The translations under genes were made by a program, and so were the position numbers. Of a DNA stretch of 64,000 bases, positions 56,401 to 64,000 are shown in pieces. Source of the DNA: Cyclobacteriaceae bacterium (GTDB lineage: Bacteria; Bacteroidota; Bacteroidia; Cytophagales; Cyclobacteriaceae); contig JAEUUG010000008.1 of the NCBI GenBank assembly GCA_016787565.1, forward strand, positions 1 to 64,000, read 5' to 3'. The notes below the pieces were generated by a model that made no database searches, was not told the DNA's origin, and saw only the letters and a list, made by a program, of their open reading frames with translations. The stretch's first letter is position 1. Each line of letters starts with the position of its first letter.

Positions 56401-58997
56401 ACAGTAGTCAGATCGGTGCCGGAACCATTCGTCTTTTTGGTGCTGCTACTACCCACACCATTACAAGTTCGGGCGGATCCTTTACAAATCTTAGTTTGGG
56501 AGGTGCTGCGGCAACCAAAAGAGTTACCGTAGTTGGCGATATGACCATCAACGGGTTGCTGGACTTCACAGCCTCCGGAACAAGTCGTTATTTATTCATT
56601 GGCTCGAATCAACTCAGCTTTGGTACAACCGGTACCATTTCCAATGCCGGAGCTAATCGTTTTATACGAACAAATGGTGTGTCCAGTGATTTGGGTGTTC
56701 TTAAAAACTGGCCAGCCAGTGCAACGAATACTTTTGTTTATGCTGTCGGAACGCGTACAAATTATACACCTGTTACCGTAACGCTTACGACCACAGCCGG
56801 AGGTGCTGGTACGATGGCCGTTGCTCCGGTTGATAGTCAACACCCAACAGCGAGCGCAACGGGTGAACAAATTTTGAATTACTACTGGATTGTAAGACGC
56901 GCCAACGGACTCGCCTATACAGCAACTGGCTCGCATGTCTATCAATTCCCAACGGGCTTTATTGGCGGATCGGGGGGAACACTCCGGGGAGCCCACCTGG
57001 ATGTAATTAATTTAATTGGTTGGACACAACCAGTAGGGGCCATATCTGTTGCAGCACCAAACACCATCCTTACCATTACCAATTCACTGAATACGAATTT
57101 GCCGGGTGTAAACGGAATATTCCATTATACCCTTGGAACAGTCAACACATTACCTAATCCGATCACGCCTGTGTACAGCAGGTTTTCTGATAACGGAGGA
57201 GGAAACCCTTCTAATGTTGGCAATCTGATTGTCGGTGGGAACTGGAACCTAGCCACTAACTGGACATTAGAGTCTGATGGTACTGGTGCCGGATTAAGTC
57301 AAATACCAGTAGGCCGTCCGGTGGTGATTTTGCCTGCAGCCCGGATCAACATGAACATCCCGGGTCTATCGGCCTTCACCAGCCAGATTAATGGATTGCT
57401 GTATGTTCCAACCACTGGACACAATTTAGGCACCATCAGTGGAACAGGAACGATGCGGGCCATAACCAGCACACTTCCCGCGGGAACCTATACGGCATTT
57501 GTGTCTGCGGCAGGGGGAACGATCGAATATGTTGCGCCCATGACGATGAATAACAGAAGTACGTACAATAATGTAAGCATCATCGGCACTGGCAGTGTGA
57601 TCATGACGAATACGGATCTCGTGTTAAATGGAAATATGACCATTGCCGCTGGAGCCACCCTCGATAACAGTGCGAATAACCGGAACATAACTCTTGCAAG
57701 AGATTGGATTAATAATGGAGGTTCATTTACGGCCAGTGCCGGAACGGTAATCTTCAATGGTTCGGTCGCGCAGAACATCACCGGCAGCACAACACTGAAT
57801 AACTTAACTGTAGCAAAAACTGGAGGAACGGTTGTGCTCAGTGGTACAGCAACAACTACAATTAACGGTACGGCTACACTTACTACCGGTAGAGTAATTT
57901 CATCTAGCACGCACCCGTTGGTGTTGGGACCTTCAGCTGGCGTTTCAGGCGGATCGATCAACAGTTTTGTCAATGGTCCGGTACGAAAAACAATGGCGGC
58001 AGGCACAAGTGTAACGTATCCCTTAGGAAGCATATCAAAGAATGTCTATCGCCCCGCAACCATTGCCAATACAAGTGCTCCCGATACATGGACACTGGAA
58101 TACATTGGCGCTGACCCTGCACTTAGCGGTTACGATTATAACACTATGAACACTGCCAATATTGGTACCGTGAGCAGGTTTGAATACTGGGACATCTCCC
58201 GCGCTGGCGCAACATCCGCTGATGTGACACTCACCTATGATGTTGGTAGTTATATTCCTCCGAATGTTGGAACTGTTGCCAATCTTCGTGTTGCACGCTG
58301 GACGGGTGCCCAGTGGGATTTGCCTCCCGGTGGCGGAACGTTTTCACAAACGGGTAACAACATTGCCGGAACAGTCACGGCCACTTCTGTAACAGCATTT
58401 AGTCCGTATACACTTGCATCAACAGATGTCGGCTCTCCGCTGCCTGTGACCTGGGTTTCTTTCGAAGGAAAGCGTGAGAGCAATACCATTGTATTGAGTT
58501 GGGTTACGGCTCAGGAGATCAACAATGATTATTTTGAAGTTGAAAAATCCATTGATGGTCAGACTTTCTATACCATTGGAACACAACCGGGTAGCGGCAA
58601 CACTTCTGTCTCGAAACGATATACTTTCGTGGATGCTGAAGTGTCGCCCTTTTATAAATACTATTATCGGATACGTCAGGTGGATTTCAATGGTGACTCG
58701 GATTACAGCAACGTCATCATGCTACAGGCCGTTGGAGAAGCATCCCAGCGATGGGTAGTATTTCCGAATCCTGTAAAGGATAAATTCACCATGATGGCAA
58801 CGGATCCGATTATTGATGGGTCTGTGAATGTGGTAATTTTTTCACCAAACGGAATGACAATATTTCAAGGCAGTGGAAAGTTGGAGGATCTGAGCGCCCA
58901 GATAGAAAAGACACTTCATGAGTCATCAGCCGGCATTTACCTGATACAGATTAACGAGGGAGCTTATATCGAAAATTTCCGGATTGTCCGCTACTAG
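50484..58997 (+). CDS. Giant T9SS-secreted repeat protein (2837 residues)
   Basis: An N-terminal signal peptide (residues about 10-31, ending SASSYAQ) starts a very long protein dominated by Thr, Gly, Asn and Ser with repeating beta strands. Motifs such as LTIGGNL, TLDVGGNLVI and FNGSGAQ recur throughout, as in beta-helix or G8-like adhesins. At least four modules begin with an aromatic YSR...W signature (near residues 35, 400, 1330 and 2230). The end has an Fn3-like region (WVSFEGKRESNTIVLSWVTA) and a T9SS type A sorting domain (VVFPNPVKDKF and IYLIQINEG, then NFRIVRY). It is exported to the surface; adhesion or matrix role is inferred. Confidence 0.85.
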   Translation: MNLSSLWPSGKIRVIFSIIFWGLLISASSYAQINLYSRASNNYDALLTWYTNPGRTIPFVGTPGATHILNIGQGHTITVPSGTTVTFAGVVVHDAGASGTFVIGTNPNAAAAVTITGDIVINSSGAFQTGGDGTAVHSLTIGGNLTNDNIFNMRSAALDVVEVTFNGSANRTLSGAGNTFIFNRLTLNTTASSNLNVNSNILINSVLTFSANGLLVVGSSNNITLSGGASIAGNNASRYIQLDGSTNSGSQLIKTSNGATASWQITYPVGTETGGYTPVVFGTVGGTAPTNGSTIAIKAIYNSSVQGQLRRTFRIAIAGNAAATTFSGPQFNYNATLDLSQGDALANYSTIWHLSAASGSWTSPAGTAPGAGTFSVTTPTHNLVTGTYYYTIGTSTAYPNTWYTYQSGVWSDWQNWTLDPSGTTLVNGLNLPPQPGDEIVILNGSTITNDGDGQVASSTTIEGGAILDMVATTGNTLGTVSGAGILRIQGINLPSGNYTAFVTAGTGGTVEYYNTGGLLPTAQTTYNKLLLTNTTGSAITYITANNLTVNSDFGITQSGGGGTVTWQINNGTANRRTIILNGSLTVSTSGRIRASNSGQTGPHLLTIFGDLTNNGSIKFFDDTDAQLEDADYTSGAIYTTALKNNAVNVTFSGVANQLVTCNGQTDFYRLIVNKGSGQQAMLTVNSAAVANFRLFGPANLFSTGGVSNCALSIANGTLQLTGSITIPILIVNGSANVPNDIFSIPQTGALWLNGSGVSVTLTNNNAGNDDQRLTVDGLFRVTDGVFNSGFSRGIGSTNGGTILIEGGTTSIWQYRPVSGGSGIFSYIQTGGTVNVGTKGYNGTPTLSGVNDGVGGVTDQFARFSLAKASSSFQMSGGIINIGTPTTPTPAGANTPLAGGLDIQSANGNYNVTGGTINMYIPTGGTINFSIYSTAPLYNVNIYREGTTTARTAVLNSPLTVLNDLTILTGNSPTLNCANNDLTVGGNLVIQTGTTLTPGTNDIIFNGSGAQAWTHNGTITTLNDVVVNKSAGTLTLGGSGTFPPITGATTGLTLTSGTLNDGGKTITVTGALTNNAVHTGAGAIVYNNAGASTIGGSNGTFGNLTINTNATIATAGKQTITGTLRLIGAITTLNIGSNNLTVLGNIYSNATPGTAVAFTNTKRIQTNGLRNDGGLTRQSTSGVALLFPVGTSSILYTPVTINTTATTAGTVTVSPVANAHPNVTTPSESVQYFWRVTSSGFAGISTVSHNTYTYSNATRDAASATYRPARYDPNTFTWAYGPTYDATAGGGLTTIPNFNTGTGWTGIGTTQLDGEYTAGNLAAFGAVTVYYSRASAAWNLNTTWSNTAVGGPAAGSFPCSSCPVVIGDGGANNHTVTIDADGRNAGSLFLAPGSTLDCGTRVNLDFGVNTSGTGTLRIGSAVFPAGDFVNFLGAGGGTVEWYGATKTIPSTGSAPQNLNLITYRNLVISPNAAAQITLPDRNLTIYNNFTVSGAAANGQAVNNVTAPFTITINGNLNVVSGTLTFANNTVPNSTIYDITGNTTIDAGASINTPNNFASSHTIITSGSIINNGTFDLFGSVARATNLVFIGTNDASITGTNGSALTELNFVTVNKGSSQASTLAVDVAGTLNTLSNNWLTLQNGTLNFNVPSGSITLTNTANNTFTISSTARLKVQGGTVTIGNNNSNGSDLILAGAIEVAGGVLNIGNSANNTNNDIEYAAAGTPTIIVSSGNLIVNGAIRRATTTLSGALVYNQSGGTVTVEGRNCAVAPNNTRGIFEIESNAGSSFTFTGGTLNVRRSTGGASFADLYINPASSSVSSSGTIQFGMNANTFVSGTLSINVVPAVGNFSILNAGGTVQNIDMRSSELTSTGTLTIEANSTLRTNALNVNIGGDLVIAGTYNGTISGGNTTTFNGSGAQSGALTAGSTFQNITINKPAGTVTLTGNSSINNLNILSGILSVANTLDINGDIVNNSSQIGAGTIRLFGAATTHTITSSGGSFTNLSLGGAAATKRVTVVGDMTINGLLDFTASGTSRYLFIGSNQLSFGTTGTISNAGANRFIRTNGVSSDLGVLKNWPASATNTFVYAVGTRTNYTPVTVTLTTTAGGAGTMAVAPVDSQHPTASATGEQILNYYWIVRRANGLAYTATGSHVYQFPTGFIGGSGGTLRGAHLDVINLIGWTQPVGAISVAAPNTILTITNSLNTNLPGVNGIFHYTLGTVNTLPNPITPVYSRFSDNGGGNPSNVGNLIVGGNWNLATNWTLESDGTGAGLSQIPVGRPVVILPAARINMNIPGLSAFTSQINGLLYVPTTGHNLGTISGTGTMRAITSTLPAGTYTAFVSAAGGTIEYVAPMTMNNRSTYNNVSIIGTGSVIMTNTDLVLNGNMTIAAGATLDNSANNRNITLARDWINNGGSFTASAGTVIFNGSVAQNITGSTTLNNLTVAKTGGTVVLSGTATTTINGTATLTTGRVISSSTHPLVLGPSAGVSGGSINSFVNGPVRKTMAAGTSVTYPLGSISKNVYRPATIANTSAPDTWTLEYIGADPALSGYDYNTMNTANIGTVSRFEYWDISRAGATSADVTLTYDVGSYIPPNVGTVANLRVARWTGAQWDLPPGGGTFSQTGNNIAGTVTATSVTAFSPYTLASTDVGSPLPVTWVSFEGKRESNTIVLSWVTAQEINNDYFEVEKSIDGQTFYTIGTQPGSGNTSVSKRYTFVDAEVSPFYKYYYRIRQVDFNGDSDYSNVIMLQAVGEASQRWVVFPNPVKDKFTMMATDPIIDGSVNVVIFSPNGMTIFQGSGKLEDLSAQIEKTLHESSAGIYLIQINEGAYIENFRIVRY

Positions 58998-59057
58998 CGC
59001 GCAACAAGAGGCAGGTTTTTCGCCACTAAATCTTCCTTATTTATTCCTATTATTGCA

Positions 59058-59086
59058 GAGCCAATCGTACGATTGGCTCATTTTTT
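59058..59086 (+). terminator. Rho-independent terminator after the giant gene
   Basis: GAGCCAATC (59058-59066) pairs perfectly with GATTGGCTC (59071-59079) across a GTAC loop and is followed by A and six Ts. It ends the T9SS gene transcript 61 bp past its stop. Confidence 0.85.
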
Positions 59087-59108
59087 ACCTCCAAATCAAG
59101 GTTTTTAG

Positions 59109-61187
59109 GTGCGTACGAAGGCCATCATCCGGTTACTCTTTACAGTAGGTGTGATCACCTGGCTGGGCTTGATGTTAACGGATATATCCATCGTATTTTC
59201 TTCTAAAAACAATATTCAGGCTGAGGTACCGCTCTGGCTGCCGAACGTTATTCTCAATCTCTTTATCATTTCGCTTTATTACTATTATAAATTCAAAGTT
59301 GAACATGACGAAGTGCTCAACTTCGTGGACTTGCTGTGGCGGGTTTTTGCAACAGGCTTAATTTCTACGGTAATCTCATTATCTCTCCGATTGGTAGAAT
59401 ATTTATTAGGGGGAACCATACTAACTACCCATGTGGTTTTTGCCGAACTCATCTACCTCTTAAACCTGGGGTTGATGATTGGCTTTCTCATGATGGCATT
59501 TACAGCCTGGAAGCGGTTGATTCTCTACCAAAAATCAAAGTGGTTGCTGCGCTTATGGACTGTTTTTGAATATGGACTTCTGCTTACACTGGTTTACCAT
59601 AGCCTGAGACTTCCAATTGTTGAGTGGCTTTATAGTGCGCTCCTTGGAATTTTTATTGTTCTGGGATTGGTGCTTTCCGGAAACATGAAGTGGGTAGCAT
59701 TTTTGAACTTCCGGCAGAAGTGGACCGGCCTGTTGCTATTGCTCCTCACGATCTTTTACCTACTCTATATTTTCTACACCATTGGTTCCTATGCAACGTC
59801 CGTTGGCGAAGCAGCTACTTTAAATGGTGATAAGATTATTTTTCTTGACTATCGGGCACACATATTTATCATCTGCCTGATGTCGTTTGTAACACTCTAC
59901 AGTATTTTTTCATTTCTGGTAATTCTCTTTAACCTCCCAACAACATCGGTCTTTGAGCAGAAGCTTGAAGAGGTGGTGAATTTTCAACGCATCAGTCAGT
60001 CTATTCAAACAGAGCAAAGCGAAGAAAGTGTTTACAATATTTTATTAGAGACTTCTGTCAGTACCGTATTTGCCGATGCAGCATGGCTGGAAATAAAGAG
60101 TAACGCACACGAGAATAAACTCTTCACGTATAAAATCACCGACAAGGAAGCACACGACATTATTGCGCACCTTCAGAAGCAAAATGTGAAAGGCGTTTTG
60201 GATCAGGGTACAGACAGGACAAAAAATTTATCCAAACATCTCAGCTCGCTGAAAGGCTCTCGTTTCCGTTCTATTCTGGCTTTCCCAATATATGTGAAAG
60301 GTGAAAACATCGGAACGCTAGCTTTGCTGAAAGAATTGGCGGAAGGTTTCAATAAGGAGATGACGCGAATTGTATCAACATTTGCCAATCAGGCTGGCAT
60401 TTCCATTGAGAACTTTAGGTTGATGGAAGAGGCGTTGCAGAATGAGCGATATAAGGAGGAGTTGAAAATCGCCAAGACGGTACAAAAGAGTTTACTGCCT
60501 CAGGTGCTGGAGCAAGATGAAGCGTTTGATATTGCTGCTTTTTCAGAATCGGCTGATGAAGTAGGCGGTGATTACTATGATACGCTCCGGCTGAACGATC
60601 ATCAGGTTTGTTTAATTGTGGCAGATGTATCCGGTAAAGGAACGACAGCAGCATTTCACATGTCGCAGATGAAGGGTATTTTTCATAGCCTCGCACAACA
60701 CTGTATTGCTCCTAATGAATTTATGATTCGGGCCAACCAGGCGTTGGTTCACTGCCTTGAGCGGGGTTCATTTATTTCGGCTACATTTTTTATTGTCGAT
60801 ACGCAAGCCCGTACAGTAACGTATGCGCGGGCAGGCCATTGTCCGTTGTTGTACTACCGGGCCGCTCAGGATGCGACCGAGTACTTTAAGGATAGAGGAA
60901 TAGCACTCGGCATGGTTCGCAATAAGAGTTATAGCAACTTCATTCAATCCAATGAATTTGAATATCAGTCGGGCGATATCATGGTATTGTATACCGATGG
61001 TATTACCGAAGCAAAGGATAACCGCAATGAGGAGTTCGGCTATGACCGGCTTGCTCACGTGGTTCAGGAAGTAAAAGATCTCCCGGCCAGGCAGATTCAG
61101 GAGTACATGATTAGCAGGCTGTATGAGTTTTCGGGCACAGAGAATATCAATGATGATTATACTACCATGATCGTCAAATTTAAATAG
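59109..61187 (+). CDS. Membrane SpoIIE/PP2C phosphatase with GAF domain
   Basis: The 692-residue protein starts with GTG at 59109. The N-terminal 280 residues have about seven to eight membrane helices. A GAF-like region follows (about 300-440) and then a PP2C/SpoIIE phosphatase domain with the metal-binding motifs ADEVGGDYYDT, VADVSGKGTTAAF and VLYTDGITEA. It should dephosphorylate the STAS protein encoded 32 bp downstream. Light, redox or small-molecule input through the membrane and GAF parts is likely but unknown. Confidence 0.9.
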   Translation: MRTKAIIRLLFTVGVITWLGLMLTDISIVFSSKNNIQAEVPLWLPNVILNLFIISLYYYYKFKVEHDEVLNFVDLLWRVFATGLISTVISLSLRLVEYLLGGTILTTHVVFAELIYLLNLGLMIGFLMMAFTAWKRLILYQKSKWLLRLWTVFEYGLLLTLVYHSLRLPIVEWLYSALLGIFIVLGLVLSGNMKWVAFLNFRQKWTGLLLLLLTIFYLLYIFYTIGSYATSVGEAATLNGDKIIFLDYRAHIFIICLMSFVTLYSIFSFLVILFNLPTTSVFEQKLEEVVNFQRISQSIQTEQSEESVYNILLETSVSTVFADAAWLEIKSNAHENKLFTYKITDKEAHDIIAHLQKQNVKGVLDQGTDRTKNLSKHLSSLKGSRFRSILAFPIYVKGENIGTLALLKELAEGFNKEMTRIVSTFANQAGISIENFRLMEEALQNERYKEELKIAKTVQKSLLPQVLEQDEAFDIAAFSESADEVGGDYYDTLRLNDHQVCLIVADVSGKGTTAAFHMSQMKGIFHSLAQHCIAPNEFMIRANQALVHCLERGSFISATFFIVDTQARTVTYARAGHCPLLYYRAAQDATEYFKDRGIALGMVRNKSYSNFIQSNEFEYQSGDIMVLYTDGITEAKDNRNEEFGYDRLAHVVQEVKDLPARQIQEYMISRLYEFSGTENINDDYTTMIVKFK

Positions 61188-61219
61188 GGAACATTAACTA
61201 ATAATAAACGTTAAAACAC

Positions 61220-61564
61220 ATGATCCACATCAAAAGATTACAGGAAGACGGAGTCGATATTGTAGCCCTGGTGGGTGAAATAGACGCCAGTTCCTCCATC
61301 GAGCTTGATCTCGCCATAGCGAGAAGTGTGGGAGAAGGTTTCATCAAAATATTGGTGGATTGTAGCGCGCTCGAATACATATCATCTGCCGGCCTCGGGG
61401 TGTTTATGTCCTATATCGAAGAATTCAAAGACAAAAACATCAGCATGGTGTTGTTTGGAATGAACGATAAGGTAGCTAACACTTTTCAGATTCTCGGCTT
61501 AAACGAGTTGCTGCAAATCACGCAAAGTAAAGATCAGGCAAAGCAGTTGATTCATGAAGTATAA
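61220..61564 (+). CDS. STAS-domain anti-sigma factor antagonist
   Basis: The 114-residue protein is a single STAS domain with the phosphorylatable serine S56 in YISSAGLGVFMSYI. In partner switching, the unphosphorylated form binds the kinase anti-sigma protein. It follows the phosphatase by 32 bp and overlaps the kinase gene (start at 61554), so the three genes act together. The partner sigma or other target of the module is not encoded nearby. Confidence 0.92.
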   Translation: MIHIKRLQEDGVDIVALVGEIDASSSIELDLAIARSVGEGFIKILVDCSALEYISSAGLGVFMSYIEEFKDKNISMVLFGMNDKVANTFQILGLNELLQITQSKDQAKQLIHEV

Positions 61565-61973
61565 GTATAAAGTTGGTTGCAGCATTGAGAATCTGAAGGG
61601 TGTCAGGGATTTTATCCGGACGTCACTCCGCCAGCACAGTGTGCCCGATTTGCAGATCGGAGAGATAGTGCTGGCACTGGATGAAATGTGTTCCAACCTC
61701 ATGATTCACGCCCATCATTGCAATGCCGATGAGCTTTTTGAGATAAACATTACCATCGGCAAAGAAAGTCCCATCATTTTTGAAATCATTGATGACGGAA
61801 CAGTTTTCGATATCAATCAATTCATTGAGCCGGAGTTGGGCAATATTATCCACGAAAAAAGAAAAGGCGGATTAGGCATCCGACTTGTTAAATCAATTAT
61901 GGACAAAATCGAATACCACAAGCGAGACGGAAAAAATGTTTGTCGCCTGGTTAAAGCCGTCTCTTTCAACTAA
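61554..61973 (+). CDS. RsbW-like HATPase serine kinase (anti-sigma type)
   Basis: The 139-residue protein has the GHKL/HATPase_c_2 fold: N-box in LALDEMCSNLMIHAH, G1 in EIIDDGTVFDI, and G2 in RKGGLGIRLVKSIM. This is the RsbW/SpoIIAB type kinase that phosphorylates the STAS partner. It overlaps the STAS gene by 11 bp. A downstream effector has not been identified, so it may control an output other than a sigma factor, as usual in Bacteroidota. Confidence 0.9.
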   Translation: MKYKYKVGCSIENLKGVRDFIRTSLRQHSVPDLQIGEIVLALDEMCSNLMIHAHHCNADELFEINITIGKESPIIFEIIDDGTVFDINQFIEPELGNIIHEKRKGGLGIRLVKSIMDKIEYHKRDGKNVCRLVKAVSFN

Positions 61974-61991
61974 CCTGAATTTTTTACACGT

Positions 61992-63968
61992 ATGATGCGA
62001 AGTGTAGTTGCCCTTCTACTCTGTTGTTTGGTGTTTGACCAGTTGACGGCACAGTCGGGAAAAACAAGACCGAATGCAGAGGCAAAAGCCATTACTGTTT
62101 TTTCGGTGAATAAGAAACCGGTTTCTGCCGATGAGTTTATCTATCTGTACAGAAAAAACCACCAGCATAAACCAGAAGATTTTACGCCAGAGAAAGTTCA
62201 GGAATACCTGGATCTCTTCATTAATTTTAAATTAAAGGTAGAGGAAGCTAAGAAGCGCGGACTGGATACCACAAAGGCTTTTCATAAAGAATTTAATTCC
62301 TACAAAGAAGAATTGCGCAAACCGTATTTACCCGATCATGCGTTGAGTGATAGTCTCACCCGATTGACTTACGAACGATTAAAAGAAGAGATCAGGGCTT
62401 CCCATATTTTGATCAACCTGAAGCCGGATGCAACGCCTCAGGACACTGCCCGTGCCTATGCCCGAATAATGGAGGTCAGGAGTAAGGCTTTGGATGGACA
62501 GGATTTTGGGTCGCTTGCAATGCAGTATTCAGAAGATCCATCGGCAAAAATGAATAAAGGTGATCTGGGGTACTTCACAGCCCTTCAAATGGTTTACCCT
62601 TTTGAGAATGCGGCTTATGAGACAAAAGTGGGCAGGGTAAGTACACCAATACGTACCCGCTTTGGTTACCACCTGGTAAAGGTTGAAGACAGAAAGCCAT
62701 CACGCGGAGAGGTAGAAGTTGCGCACATCATGATTCGTACGGGGGAAGCTTCCAATGAAGAAAAGGCCAGAAATACCATTTTTGAGATACACGATCAATT
62801 GCGTGGAGGAGTGAAGTGGGATGAGCTCTGCAAACAATATTCAGAAGATCCGGGCTCGAAAGATAATGGGGGCAGGTTACGGCCCTTTGGTGTAGGGGCG
62901 ATGGCATCAATTCCAGCATTCGAGCAAGTTGCCTTTTCGTTACAAGAGCCTGGTGAAATATCCGATCCCTTTCAATCGCAATATGGCTGGCATATCATGC
63001 GGTTGGAAAACAAGATCCCCCTGGCATCCTATGACGACATGGCTTCATCATTGAAAGCACGTGTGAATCGCGATGAGCGAACACAAATTTCCAGGCAGGC
63101 ACTGCAAACAAAACTTCGTAAAGAATTTAACCTCACGGAGAGCACAGAAATAAAATCGAAAGTGATGTTGCTGGCCGATAGCACTCTAATTACCGGAAAA
63201 TGGAAGGTGCCCTCAAATCCGGTATTGGAAAGAGAGTGGCTGGTTTCTATAGCTGAAAAAAAGGTCCTGGTAAGAGATTTCATCAAGTATGTTCAGCAGC
63301 AACAACGACCTGCTACAATGGTTCCTGAAAAGTATATGGATCAACTGTATAGCCAATTCATTGATGTTAAAATTGCGGAGGCCTTGGAAGAAAGAATTTT
63401 GACACAACATCCAGACTATGGCATGTTACTGAAAGAGTATTATGAGGGAATTCTGCTTTTTGACATCATGGAGAAGGAAGTCTGGAATAGAGCATCCGAA
63501 GATTCGGTAGGGCAATGGAAATATTTTCAGGCGAATACTTCACGTTATCAGGCAGGGGAGCGACTGCAGGGAATACTTTACTCGTCAGCATCCGCAGATT
63601 TAATTGTTCAGTTGCACGAGCTGCTGGAGACAGGATCTGACTCGGTCACAACAGAAAACTTCATAAAAACGAACAAAATCAGGGAAGAGCGAGGCTCCTA
63701 TGAAAAGGAAGAGAAGCCAATTCTGTCGAAAATACCCTGGTCTGTTGGTTTGCATTCCGCTGAAAACAATGGAATGTATTACCTTGCGCGGATTACCGCA
63801 ATGCGACAGCCCGGGCCAAAGTCGTTTAAAGAGGCTAGGCCAGGTCTTATTTCAGATTATCAAACTTATCTGGAAACAAATTGGCTGGCATCCCTGCGTA
63901 AAAAATACCCGGTAAAAGTGAATGAAAAGGGAAAGAAATATGTGTTGGGTCAATTGCAGCAGCCGTAG
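61992..63968 (+). CDS. Peptidyl-prolyl isomerase with two parvulin domains (SurA/PpiC-like)
   Basis: The 658-residue protein has a signal peptide (VVALLLCCLVFDQLTAQ) and two parvulin domains: EEIRASHILINLKPDATPQD with FGSLAMQYSEDPSA and GDLGYF, and EVEVAHIMIRTGEASNEEK with LCKQYSEDPGSKDNGG. The layout resembles SurA-like periplasmic chaperones that help outer-membrane proteins fold. The C-terminal 270 residues are unlike SurA and may be a substrate-binding part specific to the phylum. It starts 18 bp after the HATPase stop. Confidence 0.9.
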   Translation: MMRSVVALLLCCLVFDQLTAQSGKTRPNAEAKAITVFSVNKKPVSADEFIYLYRKNHQHKPEDFTPEKVQEYLDLFINFKLKVEEAKKRGLDTTKAFHKEFNSYKEELRKPYLPDHALSDSLTRLTYERLKEEIRASHILINLKPDATPQDTARAYARIMEVRSKALDGQDFGSLAMQYSEDPSAKMNKGDLGYFTALQMVYPFENAAYETKVGRVSTPIRTRFGYHLVKVEDRKPSRGEVEVAHIMIRTGEASNEEKARNTIFEIHDQLRGGVKWDELCKQYSEDPGSKDNGGRLRPFGVGAMASIPAFEQVAFSLQEPGEISDPFQSQYGWHIMRLENKIPLASYDDMASSLKARVNRDERTQISRQALQTKLRKEFNLTESTEIKSKVMLLADSTLITGKWKVPSNPVLEREWLVSIAEKKVLVRDFIKYVQQQQRPATMVPEKYMDQLYSQFIDVKIAEALEERILTQHPDYGMLLKEYYEGILLFDIMEKEVWNRASEDSVGQWKYFQANTSRYQAGERLQGILYSSASADLIVQLHELLETGSDSVTTENFIKTNKIREERGSYEKEEKPILSKIPWSVGLHSAENNGMYYLARITAMRQPGPKSFKEARPGLISDYQTYLETNWLASLRKKYPVKVNEKGKKYVLGQLQQP

Positions 63969-64000
63969 CACCAATATCAGACAAGCGTATTTTCTGATAT

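Noticed and set aside
57488-58033. Long antisense frame opposite the T9SS gene, and several others like it
   Set aside because: They are by-products of the Thr/Gly/Asn-rich codon pattern of the giant gene and have no independent support.
1-64000. CRISPR array or rRNA operon
   Set aside because: No regularly spaced identical repeats with unique spacers and no rRNA-like sequence were seen.

Overview
The window looks like a chromosome segment from a Bacteroidota bacterium, most likely of the Cytophagales type. The signs are a giant secreted protein with a type IX secretion (T9SS) C-terminal sorting domain, an ECF sigma/FecR-like pair with a DUF4974 end, an RteC-family protein, the thioredoxin/ApbE/DUF4266/DUF3570 cluster, and a TAnnTTTG-type promoter element ahead of guaB. 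All product names come from reading motifs by eye; no database search was run.

Layout. (1) 14-2469 (+) is a tight four-gene operon: an HNH nuclease with a glycine-zipper membrane tail, a Pycsar-type transmembrane effector, a Pycsar-type nucleotide cyclase ending in glycine, and a CBASS-like E2 protein. This is the most interesting locus of the window. It looks like a hybrid of Pycsar (cyclic pyrimidine signalling) and short type II CBASS (E2-only control of the cyclase). (2) 2470-8145 is a gene-poor, repeat-bearing stretch followed by an RteC-like gene, a sigma/anti-sigma pair with no receptor gene, and two paralogous pairs of small DNA-binding proteins, the kind found with Bacteroidota mobile elements. 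(3) 8417-23395 is a 15-kb integrated island bounded by an exact 18-bp direct repeat. It carries an AbiV-like gene, a type III-like restriction-modification pair, a coiled-coil membrane protein, an ABC-ATPase/TOPRIM nuclease, an unknown gene, a serine recombinase, a possible replication initiator and a tyrosine recombinase at its right end. (4) 23562-36664 is mainly efflux: OsmC, a TetR/ABC/HlyD/TolC export operon whose ABC ATPase lacks several catalytic residues, and a CusA/CzcA heavy-metal RND operon preceded by a His-rich small protein. (5) 36751-44751 is an envelope redox region: DUF3570, DUF4266, ApbE, thioredoxin-like, DUF5777, YceI, two c-type cytochrome-like lipoproteins, an OB-fold protein and a two-component system. 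(6) 44790-50357 is ordinary chromosome: LTA-synthase-like sulfatase, thioredoxin, TauE-like permease, RlpA and guaB. (7) 50484-63968 holds the 2837-residue T9SS protein, a SpoIIE/STAS/HATPase partner-switching module and a double-parvulin chaperone.

How the genes work together. The first 23 kb is an accessory zone with two separate anti-phage groups, the Pycsar/E2 operon and the island with AbiV, restriction-modification and AAA-TOPRIM. The remainder is mostly core envelope physiology, metal and drug export, and signalling. Almost everything from 24104 to 48675 is on the minus strand in short overlapping operons. From 48885 onward everything is on the plus strand.
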